This document shows, piece by piece, positions 9,456 through 18,327 of a stretch of 64,000 bases of DNA (positions are counted from its first letter, which is position 1; each line of letters begins with the position of its first letter). The stretch lies in the NCBI GenBank assembly GCA_947306185.1, contig CAMZFU010000001.1, positions 39,821-103,820 of the forward strand, written 5' to 3'. Position numbers and translations under genes: made by a program. This DNA comes from an uncultured Pseudomonadota bacterium (lineage in GTDB: Bacteria > Pseudomonadota > Alphaproteobacteria > Rs-D84). The notes beneath the pieces are model-generated. The model was given only the letters and a program-made list of their open reading frames with translations. It did no database searches and was not told the origin of the DNA.

Positions 9456-9482
9456 ATAAAAAAACCGTTATATAAATAACGG
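9456..9482 (-). terminator. Terminator after the lipoprotein gene
   Basis: On the minus strand CCGTTAT, a short loop and ATAACGG are followed by a run of seven T residues (9464 down to 9458). It separates the lipoprotein gene from the pilus operon promoter just downstream. Confidence 0.8.
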
Positions 9483-9504
9483 CCTTATTTTTATGTCTTT
9501 TATC

Positions 9505-9942
9505 TTATCTGGTTACACATCCACCTGGTGGAACACCGTAAAAACCCGCACTCTCACATTTTGTGATTTCGTGTTCTGGCATTGGTTGATCAGACCGCGC
9601 AGTTTTAACATTCAACACATTCGGACAATCGTAAACATTTGCCGCCAATATAAAACTACGTTCTGGACCAAACACAACCCATTCGTTTGGTTTTGTCCGT
9701 TCACTAACAATCCAATACGCATTACCTGGACGCGCCTGATCAGCAATACGATTTTCAAGATATCTGCGCGCATCATCTTGGTCATACACAGAAACAGATG
9801 ATTCCAGTTTATACAAGAAAACGCACCCAATTGGTTCGCCATCCAGTTGTTTAAGATGTTCACTGCCGTTTTCATTTTTTATATATCCACCACAACCAAC
9901 CATCACAAACGCGGCAAACAACAAAGCCAAATATTTTTTCAT
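9505..9942 (-). CDS. Small lipoprotein, DUF4156-like
   Basis: The 145-residue protein has a type II signal peptide (MKKYLALLFAAFVMVGCGG) with Cys17 as the predicted lipidation site. The mature part (EPIGCVFLYKLESSVSVYDQ, later NRIADQARPGNAYWIVSE) resembles the DUF4156/RcsF-like small lipoproteins, with several Cys residues that could form disulfides. Probably outer-membrane anchored, exported by Lol. It lies 25 bases downstream of lpxC and may be in the same envelope operon. Family assignment is tentative. Confidence 0.65.
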   Translation of the reverse strand: MKKYLALLFAAFVMVGCGGYIKNENGSEHLKQLDGEPIGCVFLYKLESSVSVYDQDDARRYLENRIADQARPGNAYWIVSERTKPNEWVVFGPERSFILAANVYDCPNVLNVKTARSDQPMPEHEITKCESAGFYGVPPGGCVTR

Positions 9943-9967
9943 TCTTCTTCCCTTCCTTTTTTATCTA

Positions 9968-10903
9968 CTACGCGTCAATTATATCATAATTGTTGGGATT
10001 ACTAAACAATTTTTTAAGAACCATATTATTCATTGCGTGGCTGCCCTTATAAGATTCTAAATTTCCAACAACAAAACCACCCGATGTAAACATATCGCCA
10101 ATCGCATCTATGATTTTATGCCGCACAAATTCATCTGGCCAAAAAACCTTATTCAATGTGGCATCCCCGGCATCATTCAATGCAATAATATTATTTTCAT
10201 TTGCGCCACGTGCCATACCATGCGCCTTTAAATATTCCCATTCAGAATATTTACCAAATGTTCGGGCACGGGCGATATTTTTCACAAAATCTTTGACCGA
10301 TTTGGCACTACCATCAAAAGAATAAGAAAAACTCTGTTCCCCGATAATTTTTTCTTTGTAAACCAATGTTGCACATATATCCAAACAATTGTTATCAGAT
10401 GGCGATAATTTAACAAACCCATCTAATTTACGCCCCGATAATAAATTCATAATATATATTTTCATACGCGTAATAAATGACACCTGGCGCAGGGCTTCAC
10501 GTGATGTAACAATGACTGGCCGGCGAACAATGACCTTTTTCAGTTTTCCTGTCGTCACCCCCCCATCGGCAATTGCATTATAAAATTCAATCGCACTGCC
10601 GTCCAATATCGGTGTTTCCGGGCCGTCAATATCAATAATCGCGCTATCAACCCCGGCAATAAATAATGCAGCCATTAAATGTTCAATTGTCTTAACATGC
10701 GCGCCATCCAATTTTCCAACGGTGGTATTGCGCATTTTTGTGTCACCAACATTATCAAACAATGCCAAAATCTTATTTTTTGGCATATCAGTACGATGAA
10801 AAAAAATACCATTTTCTTTTGATGGTTTTATAACCATACTTACCGGCAATCCCGAATGAATTCCAACACCAGAAAACTTAATTTGTTTTTTTACTGTTGG
10901 CAT
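9968..10903 (-). CDS. lpxC: UDP-3-O-acyl-N-acetylglucosamine deacetylase
   Basis: LpxC removes the acetyl group from UDP-3-O-acyl-GlcNAc, the committed step of lipid A synthesis, using zinc in the cytoplasm. The 311 residues match the family. Visible motifs are FSGVGIHSG near 10, KTIEHLMAAL near 72 (zinc His), DGSAIEFY near 100 and HKIIDAIGDM near 260 (zinc His and Asp). The ATG at 10903 has a GGAG ribosome site, and the gene overlaps the end of lpxK by 26 bases, implying translational coupling. It shows that the organism makes lipid A. Confidence 0.95.
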   Translation of the reverse strand: MPTVKKQIKFSGVGIHSGLPVSMVIKPSKENGIFFHRTDMPKNKILALFDNVGDTKMRNTTVGKLDGAHVKTIEHLMAALFIAGVDSAIIDIDGPETPILDGSAIEFYNAIADGGVTTGKLKKVIVRRPVIVTSREALRQVSFITRMKIYIMNLLSGRKLDGFVKLSPSDNNCLDICATLVYKEKIIGEQSFSYSFDGSAKSVKDFVKNIARARTFGKYSEWEYLKAHGMARGANENNIIALNDAGDATLNKVFWPDEFVRHKIIDAIGDMFTSGGFVVGNLESYKGSHAMNNMVLKKLFSNPNNYDIIDA

Positions 10904-11807
10904 TTAATTTCTCCTTTAACCAATCGAAAAACTTTGGGTCAATAACGGTTTCAAGTTTTGCATATTTAATATTACGACGCGCATCATTCGGTAAACGCAC
11001 CCAGTCCTTTTCGGTAGTAACAAGTTTTGCCTTTTTGCGTTTTGCAATTTTTTCAAGTTCCGCTATATCCTCATCTGTATATTGATAATGGTCACCAAAC
11101 GCACGATGTCCAACCAAACCATCTAACGATTTAAAAAACTTTTTCGGATACCCTATTCCCGCAAAAGCAAACACGCGCACATTTTTATCATATGGTGATA
11201 TCGTTTTGTTTTCTGCATAAAATACTGGCACACCGTCGGGCAATTTGAATTTACGTTTAGTATTTTTCTCGTTTTTTATAACAATAATCGCATCTGCCTT
11301 TTTGGCATGGTGCTTTGGTTCACGCAGGGGTCCCGCCGGCAACAAAAACCCATTTCCAAAACCAATCATTTGATCAAAAACCAAAATAGATACATCTTTT
11401 TTAATAAGGGGATTTTGCAAACCATCGTCCATTAAAATTGGGCCTTTTTCATTTTTTTGCCGATCCAATAACATTATATTACTCTTGCGATGCCCCACAT
11501 GAACCGCGATACCATCAGACATTAACATTGCGGCTTCGTCCCCAATATTTCCGGTACTGGCCGTGCGTTTATACCCACGCATAACTACCGGCGCATCCAG
11601 GTAATTTGCAATTACACGCACAATTGGCGTTTTGCCGACCCCACCCGCCAATATTCCACCGATACAAACAACTTTGCGCCGTGAATTGTACGCAAACATA
11701 CGGCGCCAGTTAAACACAACGCGCGACACCAAATAATAAACCCACGAAATTGGCAACAATAAAAAAGCCAACGGTGTTTTATGCAAGAACCACCACGGTG
11801 TTTTCAT
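10878..11807 (-). CDS. lpxK: Tetraacyldisaccharide 4'-kinase
   Basis: LpxK phosphorylates the 4' position of the lipid A disaccharide at the inner membrane. The 309 residues show an N-terminal amphipathic/membrane helix (about 10-35), the characteristic P-loop GGILAGGVGKTPIV near 50, RGYKR near 75, DEAAML near 88 and MDDGLQNP near 126, all family hallmarks. Sandwiched between an acyltransferase gene (2 bases upstream) and lpxC (overlapping), it forms a compact lipid A operon. Confidence 0.93.
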   Translation of the reverse strand: MKTPWWFLHKTPLAFLLLPISWVYYLVSRVVFNWRRMFAYNSRRKVVCIGGILAGGVGKTPIVRVIANYLDAPVVMRGYKRTASTGNIGDEAAMLMSDGIAVHVGHRKSNIMLLDRQKNEKGPILMDDGLQNPLIKKDVSILVFDQMIGFGNGFLLPAGPLREPKHHAKKADAIIVIKNEKNTKRKFKLPDGVPVFYAENKTISPYDKNVRVFAFAGIGYPKKFFKSLDGLVGHRAFGDHYQYTDEDIAELEKIAKRKKAKLVTTEKDWVRLPNDARRNIKYAKLETVIDPKFFDWLKEKLNANSKKTN

Positions 11808-11809
11808 CT

Positions 11810-12589
11810 TTAACGATACCTTTTGGTAAGTTTGGGTTCCAATCCTTGCTTTTTTGCGCGTTTGAATGCGCGTGATTTTAACCCAGGTTCCACCACATAC
11901 AGGTTAAATTCCGCATCTAGTTCGCGCAATTGTGCAACCATAATATCTTCCAATTCTTGACGTTTAGATTCAAATTCTTCAGCCGACACTTTGGAATCAA
12001 TATACATAGGTTCACCTATTTTGCATTTTATCTTGGTAAAGGGGTACACCAATAAATACCTATCCCACCGATTTTGTATCCATACATGCCTGGCTGAAAA
12101 ACATACTGGAATAATCGGTGCCCCAGTCATTTTTGCAAAATATAGTGCCCCTTCTTGAACATGCAATGACGGCCCCCCAGGACCATCTGGCGAAATGCAC
12201 AGCGAATGATCCCCCCGGCGCAAAGCCCTAACACCCTCACGCAGAACGGATATTCCACCGCTATGCGAACTGCCGTAAATGGCACGCAGGCCGAATAAAT
12301 GCTGTAATTTTGCCATCATACGACCATCTTTGTGTTTGGAAGTAATCGCATAAGATTTCATTCCCCCAAGGCACACAATTGGCGACAGCATCAAACTGCG
12401 CCCGTGCCAGAACGCAAATATTGCGGGTTTGTGCTTGAATTTCTTAAATGTTTCATAATTCACTATTTCTTTGCGACATGTAAAGTAAATAAACCACATC
12501 ATCGCGGCCATAAATATAACGATTATCCATTGCAACAAGGAAATCCCCAGTATGACGCCCCAAAAATTTTTCCATATCTTTCTAAACAT
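11810..12589 (-). CDS. DUF374-type lysophospholipid acyltransferase family protein
   Basis: The 259-residue protein has one N-terminal membrane segment (about 12-35) and the acyltransferase motifs AFWHGRSLMLSP near 57 (HX4-type catalytic His) and SPDGPGGPSLHVQEGALYFA near 130. DUF374 proteins are related to LpxL/PlsC and usually sit next to waaA or lpxK in alphaproteobacteria. A role in acylating lipid A or a glycolipid is likely. The acceptor cannot be told from sequence. First gene of the lpxK-lpxC operon. Confidence 0.8.
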   Translation of the reverse strand: MFRKIWKNFWGVILGISLLQWIIVIFMAAMMWFIYFTCRKEIVNYETFKKFKHKPAIFAFWHGRSLMLSPIVCLGGMKSYAITSKHKDGRMMAKLQHLFGLRAIYGSSHSGGISVLREGVRALRRGDHSLCISPDGPGGPSLHVQEGALYFAKMTGAPIIPVCFSARHVWIQNRWDRYLLVYPFTKIKCKIGEPMYIDSKVSAEEFESKRQELEDIMVAQLRELDAEFNLYVVEPGLKSRAFKRAKKQGLEPKLTKRYR

Positions 12590-12711
12590 AACGGTTAGAT
12601 TTTACCAACAAAAAAACCATATTTCAAGTATACATTAGGAATCCAACATTTTACCCTAGGAATAAATATCAAAATTTGTTAAAATATAGACCGAAACTAT
12701 GGGGGAATGTT

Positions 12712-15700
12712 ATGATAAATGCGTCTAATCCAATATTGGAACAAAGCGATTTCGAGGCATTGCGCCTTTATGACCCCGATAGTACATTGCATAAAGAAAT
12801 TGGTGAAAAAGTCCGCCAAATTTTTATAAAACTGTTCCAAAATACCGATATAAATATTGACGATTTCTATTTTACCGGTTACGACAGCGATGAAGCCAAT
12901 GCATTTTTTATCGAAGGTTCTAACACCAAAAACGGCAAAAATGTTATCGCTGTGTCTTATGGTTTGATTATGGCATTATCAAACACCGAAGAATTAGCGG
13001 CAATTATCGGACACGAATGCGGACATTACCTGTGGTCACAATTATTGGGCGGCCGAAACACAATATTCCAAGAACGCGCCGCGGACCTGCGTTCGGTTGA
13101 TTTAATGATAAACGGCGGATATAACCCACGCAATGTTTTGTCGGCCGAAAACAAGGTTTTTGGTCAATCTGGTAAAAAAATAGATTATCAAAGTGTGACC
13201 TTGGATGTTCATGGCAACAGTTTTAATCGTATTGAAGATGTTAAAACATACCTAACCAAATTATCATTGGAACGCGGATATTTCCCCGAAGTTAACCCAT
13301 CCGACCCCGAATACGATGCATTTAAACAAAAAATACAAGAAACCAGAAAAAACGAACCATATCTTTCTTTTCTTGATAAGGCAATACAGGAGTGGGCAAG
13401 TAATTCATTTAAATTCGCACCCAACGAACGTGCACAGACATTAGATGCGATAGATTATTATTTAGATGAAATAGTAAAAAACGAAACGCGACTTAATGAC
13501 CTTGTAAAAGTTTATAAAACATTTGATTATGCAAATAAACCGGCTTCCGAAGATCACTTTAACCATGAAACAACCCTACTGGAAAGAATTGTTGATAAAC
13601 TTATTGAAAAATCTGAAACAAATCCAACTATTGAAAAATACATTTGGCAAATATTAAGTCTTTCTCAACTTAAATTTTATGGGAAGTTTAACACATTATA
13701 TTATGCTATTGGGGACCTAATATCTTCATTTGAACATAATGTTGAAGAAGCCGCCCAAAAAATTATTGAAAATGCGGTATATATTCCACTGGCAACCGCA
13801 TTAACAGATTTTACAGAACACACTATTGAATTTGTCCCAGACAAATATACTATCGGTAAAAAACCATATTGGGTTCGCCTAAGGGAAAAGAATAATCCAG
13901 AAATAAATCAGGCACTTAGTTTGGTATCACAAAGACCAACCCGTATGTTGGTATATAATGAAAAAGATTATATGTATGATAAAGACGGAAACATAATCGC
14001 GTACGGCGAAAAATGTGCCAAACTTATTCAAGAAGAAAAAGAAAGAAAAAATATCGCCCAAGCAAATGAAATCTTTGATAAATTGGCAAATGCACACATA
14101 GAACAACTGGCACAATATGAAAAAATAAAAGATTTCGTGGACGGAAAAATTGATCCAAAAAATATGGATTACGATTTTGTAATGAAAACATTTCAAGAAT
14201 GGATTGTCGCCCCAAGCTTGGAAATGTTAAACAACAGAAATGGTGAAGAATCCCAGTTAAAACAATATGTAAATAAACTTGATAAAACCAAAATACTAAG
14301 TCATTACAATGCGCTTATTTCTTCGTCATATTATCGCGATTATAAAAAATACACAGACGAACTTGGAAATTCGCTTGAAATAAGCGCCCCGCAACAATTC
14401 CCCGAAGACACAGAAAATTCAGAAATATTAAAATGGATTTCATGTTTGTATGGTAGTCGGCTACAACAATATATAACCGAATGCACGGTATGTGACGCAT
14501 ATATAAAAATGGGTGAATACTATCATAAAACAAATGCGTTGGCTTTAGAAGAAGAATTATACACAAACCTACTTAATAAGTCAGTCCGAAGTCAAGAAGA
14601 AACAAAACAATACATATCTGAAAAAGTACCACTATACATATCAAAAAATCCGTTTGCCGGACCGCGTATGTATAGCGAAATAGTAAATGCAATTTTATCA
14701 GATATTGATAAAAACAAAACCGATATAATTGAAAATATTATCAAATGCCTTGGGTTTAAACGGTTGCCCAAAACCGAAGAAGAATTATTGTTCTTTATCA
14801 AACAAATGCAATTGTACAATTTCCATTATGTTAATGGTAATGTCGAAAGTGAACTTTGTGCATTTAATCCGTTCTTTCATTATGATACTGTTTATCCACA
14901 ATTGAATATAACCGAAATTGGTACGGCATTATTGGTCAACTATATGGCATCTGGGTACAAGTGTGATCCTATCAAAGTCATCAAATCGTTTGGATATGAT
15001 ACACCTTCTATATTCCTGCATAATTACAGAAATATTTTAACAAAACTTATACCATACGAAATGTTTGACTCTTTTACATTGGAAGACAAAATATATTTAT
15101 ATGAATTTATGAATGAAAACACCGGGTTTTCCGAAGAAGCCGCAAATAAAAACTATTTTATAAAACAAATTGTTAATCAGATTATAACATACCCAGATTA
15201 TAATACCGCCGTAGAATATGCGGAAAAGATATTGATGCGTAAAAACATCTTTTATGCCACAGAAAAAAGAGACATCCATGATATAGAATTCGCGGTTGAA
15301 CGTGAAAAATTAATAGATTTTTATTCTGATTATTGGGCGCAAAAACTCGGGCGCGATGATGATTCACCAGAATTTGCACAAAAGGCACAAGAACTTGCGG
15401 GTTTCTTGGATTATGTTCCAGAACCCAAACGTCGATTCAATATTGGACGACTTAGTAGAGCCCGCGGGCCACGTAATTTTACCAAAAGTATGGCGGGGGC
15501 ATTGGCGGATAAAATCGCAAATAAAATATATGCCCAAGAAAACGTTACCAGAATTCTTGATTCTGTAAATGACAGAACTATTAAGGGTGGCGATGCGGAA
15601 AGGTTTGATTCCTTTGGTCGCGATGCCGATGCATTATTTAATTTACTTGCGGGTTCCCCAGAAAAAGCATTGGCAACCATAGAATTTATAAATGGTGAAT

Positions 15701-17463
15701 TAACCGATGAATCCATACGAAAACTATTTTCTATTTTTACTAAGCGCGACCGTGACCAATTGAACAAACAATCTTTAACCATACTTCATGAAAATTTCTG
15801 GGCGGCCGATTTACCAATTCGTGCATACCTGATGAATCGCCTGCTTAATGCATATAGTACCGAAGACGGTAAAAAACTACAACTTATCTTGGATATGTTC
15901 TTTAAGCCGGATTCAGAATATTACAATGATGCCAAGTTAATATTAAAATGCATTTATAAAAATCTGGACGAAATTGAACGCGGATTAATTTTGGCGGCAT
16001 TGATTGCATCTGGTAAAAAATCTGGCGAAAATGAAATGACATCTGGAACCGCGGTTGGCCGTGGATTAAAAATATTCTTGCAAAACAAAGGACCCGCATT
16101 TATTAAATTTGGACAATTGTTATCTTACCTGCCAAACCTTGACCCGGATATTCGTCATGAATTATCAACCCTGCGTGACAAGGCAAAAATACCAACACGC
16201 GCAGAATTGTTTGATATGTTAAGAACATCTTTACCAGAATCTGAATTCAATAAAATATCGTATGTTGGCGGAATACTGGGGGCCGGGTCATTCTTTGTAA
16301 CCGTTCATGTTAAATACGATGACAAAGATTGCGTTATATCGCTTATGCGACCAAACACACAAAAACTGACATCGGACGGAATAAATATGATTGCAAAAAC
16401 TATTCAGGATATGACCGCACAGGATCCAAAATATGCCGTACTAACAAATATTGTAAATCAGGCGCGCGATTCCGCATACAGTGAAATTGATATTGAACAA
16501 GATCATAAAAAATATGTCGATGCGGTTAAAATATATGAATCATTTACCGTTCATACACCTATGGGCGACTATTCGCCGGATGTTGCACGGTGGATGGCAT
16601 ACGGCGCCGCACCAGATAAAAACAACGCATATAAAATTATGGAAATGTCACCGGGTGTACCACTTACTTCTGATGAATTGACCGAAGAAGAAAAACACGA
16701 TATGGCGTTGGCATACACAACATTGGAATTGGCGATATTACTGTCCGGTAATAAATGGGATACCGACCGTCACGCGGGCCAACAAAACTTTTCAAATCCG
16801 GCATTTCGTGAATTCTGCATCGGAATTTTTGATACCGGTGCCCAAATGAACAATGCACCAAATCGTCACGACAAACGGATAATGGGTTACCTGCTCTATC
16901 TGTTGATAAACGGCGTACGTAATGGTAAATCGATATCAGAAGTATTAACAACCAGTGTCCAATATATTGACCGTGTTTGTGAAAAATATGGTATCAGTAC
17001 CGCGTATATTGATGGTGTACAACGCGGTATTACCGCACTTTCCGATATTATTCAATATCAAAAAGAAGTCCGCGATGATAATGGAAACATTGTGCAAGAG
17101 GCTAAATCACTTACCGCCGAAGATTTGGAAAATATCGCCGTGGCATTAATTGAATCAGGGGTAATTGACAGAACACTTATCAACACAACCAAAACACATT
17201 TTGTGTTAGATGTGTTATCATTCTGGAAACCAAAAGAAAATGCGCAACCGTTATCATTACCAAAACGCAAAAGTCCGATAAGTATCACCGTCGGTCCCGA
17301 AATTACAGTACAAATACAAACGCATCGTATAAACAAGGCCCAAGAAGAAATAGATAAAATGATTGCCGAACAACGCGCCAATGAACACCTTGGCGTCAAA
17401 GTCGGTTTAACAGAAAAGACACAACAAATACCGACTACGCCACAAGAATTACGACGCGCATAA
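12712..17463 (+). CDS. Giant protein joining an M48-like metallopeptidase motif and a UbiB/ABC1-like kinase region
   Basis: 1583 residues. I chose ATG 12712 because GGGGGAATGTT sits directly in front. The longer frame from 12676 overlaps the likely promoter. Residues 101-105 are HECGH, followed by an ERAAD motif with Glu121, fitting M48 zinc ligands although the third ligand is unusually close. A long helical middle region has no recognised domain. Residues about 1115-1380 resemble the UbiB/ABC1 atypical kinases: GPAFIKFGQLLS (KxGQ-like, K1132), a GAGS loop near 1190, DRHAGQQN (about 1352-1359) and FDTG (about 1373-1376) in place of DxHPGN and DFG. The ATP-site Lys of VAVK looks replaced by Ser, so it may be inactive. 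No signal peptide. Probably cytoplasmic or membrane-associated. Confidence 0.7.
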   Translation: MINASNPILEQSDFEALRLYDPDSTLHKEIGEKVRQIFIKLFQNTDINIDDFYFTGYDSDEANAFFIEGSNTKNGKNVIAVSYGLIMALSNTEELAAIIGHECGHYLWSQLLGGRNTIFQERAADLRSVDLMINGGYNPRNVLSAENKVFGQSGKKIDYQSVTLDVHGNSFNRIEDVKTYLTKLSLERGYFPEVNPSDPEYDAFKQKIQETRKNEPYLSFLDKAIQEWASNSFKFAPNERAQTLDAIDYYLDEIVKNETRLNDLVKVYKTFDYANKPASEDHFNHETTLLERIVDKLIEKSETNPTIEKYIWQILSLSQLKFYGKFNTLYYAIGDLISSFEHNVEEAAQKIIENAVYIPLATALTDFTEHTIEFVPDKYTIGKKPYWVRLREKNNPEINQALSLVSQRPTRMLVYNEKDYMYDKDGNIIAYGEKCAKLIQEEKERKNIAQANEIFDKLANAHIEQLAQYEKIKDFVDGKIDPKNMDYDFVMKTFQEWIVAPSLEMLNNRNGEESQLKQYVNKLDKTKILSHYNALISSSYYRDYKKYTDELGNSLEISAPQQFPEDTENSEILKWISCLYGSRLQQYITECTVCDAYIKMGEYYHKTNALALEEELYTNLLNKSVRSQEETKQYISEKVPLYISKNPFAGPRMYSEIVNAILSDIDKNKTDIIENIIKCLGFKRLPKTEEELLFFIKQMQLYNFHYVNGNVESELCAFNPFFHYDTVYPQLNITEIGTALLVNYMASGYKCDPIKVIKSFGYDTPSIFLHNYRNILTKLIPYEMFDSFTLEDKIYLYEFMNENTGFSEEAANKNYFIKQIVNQIITYPDYNTAVEYAEKILMRKNIFYATEKRDIHDIEFAVEREKLIDFYSDYWAQKLGRDDDSPEFAQKAQELAGFLDYVPEPKRRFNIGRLSRARGPRNFTKSMAGALADKIANKIYAQENVTRILDSVNDRTIKGGDAERFDSFGRDADALFNLLAGSPEKALATIEFINGELTDESIRKLFSIFTKRDRDQLNKQSLTILHENFWAADLPIRAYLMNRLLNAYSTEDGKKLQLILDMFFKPDSEYYNDAKLILKCIYKNLDEIERGLILAALIASGKKSGENEMTSGTAVGRGLKIFLQNKGPAFIKFGQLLSYLPNLDPDIRHELSTLRDKAKIPTRAELFDMLRTSLPESEFNKISYVGGILGAGSFFVTVHVKYDDKDCVISLMRPNTQKLTSDGINMIAKTIQDMTAQDPKYAVLTNIVNQARDSAYSEIDIEQDHKKYVDAVKIYESFTVHTPMGDYSPDVARWMAYGAAPDKNNAYKIMEMSPGVPLTSDELTEEEKHDMALAYTTLELAILLSGNKWDTDRHAGQQNFSNPAFREFCIGIFDTGAQMNNAPNRHDKRIMGYLLYLLINGVRNGKSISEVLTTSVQYIDRVCEKYGISTAYIDGVQRGITALSDIIQYQKEVRDDNGNIVQEAKSLTAEDLENIAVALIESGVIDRTLINTTKTHFVLDVLSFWKPKENAQPLSLPKRKSPISITVGPEITVQIQTHRINKAQEEIDKMIAEQRANEHLGVKVGLTEKTQQIPTTPQELRRA

Positions 17464-17468
17464 TAAAA

Positions 17469-18314
17469 TTATTTCGTCTGTGATTGTTTAATATCCATCA
17501 CAAATCTTTTCGCCGCGACCAATGCGTCATAGAAGCTATCAAACGCGGCACCGATGTTATATACCTGAACACACCCAGGCATTTTTTTACAATAAGACGG
17601 TATTTCATACGGTTCAACGGTTGTTATGTTATATGTTCCACGATGAGATTTTTTTACAATATATTTTACACGCGTACCACGAAATGCATTTCTATCAACA
17701 TAATCGTCCAATGCTAAAATAACAAAATCAGATGAAGCCAATTCTTTCGCACGATTTTTGTCTTTGATAAAATCACAAGATTTTTCAATCGTCGCACTAA
17801 GATACTTTGCCATATCATTGACAATTTTTGTAAACAGTTTTTTATTTTCCGCATCCGTGTATTTCATATTATTCATAGACGATATAAGAATGGATATTGT
17901 ATTCGGATATTGTTCGGCACCAAAATTATCGGTTAAATCAATTTTTGATACAAAATCTATATCAAACTTTTTTGCTGCATCTATTGCTATTTGTGCATCA
18001 ACATTATATTTCTTTTGTATGTATTCCGCACCAACTTCGTTCCATAATAAACCAAACGCGGCATACTTATCACCATTCGGACGAACACGTGCGTCATCTT
18101 GGTGATGATCAAATGCACCACCACCAATATCAAAAGCCAATCCATTAAAACCTTGTGGCACACGACCAACACGCCCGATTTCTGAAATAGATTTTATAAT
18201 TCCAGCCAATTTTAACAATGCCGCCGCAAAAACATCATCCGCATGAAAACGACCGTTGTGTGTCAAAACACCATTTTTTGCAAGTTTTCGTAAAGATTTA
18301 ATTTTTTCATACAT
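17469..18314 (-). CDS. MYG1-family (UPF0160) predicted phosphoesterase/exonuclease
   Basis: About 281 residues from ATG 18312-18314. The frame can extend to 18377 but that would run into the upstream gene and adds a Trp/Cys-rich tail foreign to the family. Motifs THNGRFHADDVFAAALL near 18, FDIGGGAFDHHQDDA near 60 and NGDKYAAFGLLW near 82 are the DHH-like MYG1 signature (His/Asp metal ligands). MYG1 proteins are 3'-5' RNA exonucleases in eukaryotes. The bacterial role is not established. It is the downstream member of a pair with the 766-frame protein gene. Confidence 0.85.
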   Translation of the reverse strand: MYEKIKSLRKLAKNGVLTHNGRFHADDVFAAALLKLAGIIKSISEIGRVGRVPQGFNGLAFDIGGGAFDHHQDDARVRPNGDKYAAFGLLWNEVGAEYIQKKYNVDAQIAIDAAKKFDIDFVSKIDLTDNFGAEQYPNTISILISSMNNMKYTDAENKKLFTKIVNDMAKYLSATIEKSCDFIKDKNRAKELASSDFVILALDDYVDRNAFRGTRVKYIVKKSHRGTYNITTVEPYEIPSYCKKMPGCVQVYNIGAAFDSFYDALVAAKRFVMDIKQSQTK

Positions 18315-18327
18315 TAAATTGATTACG

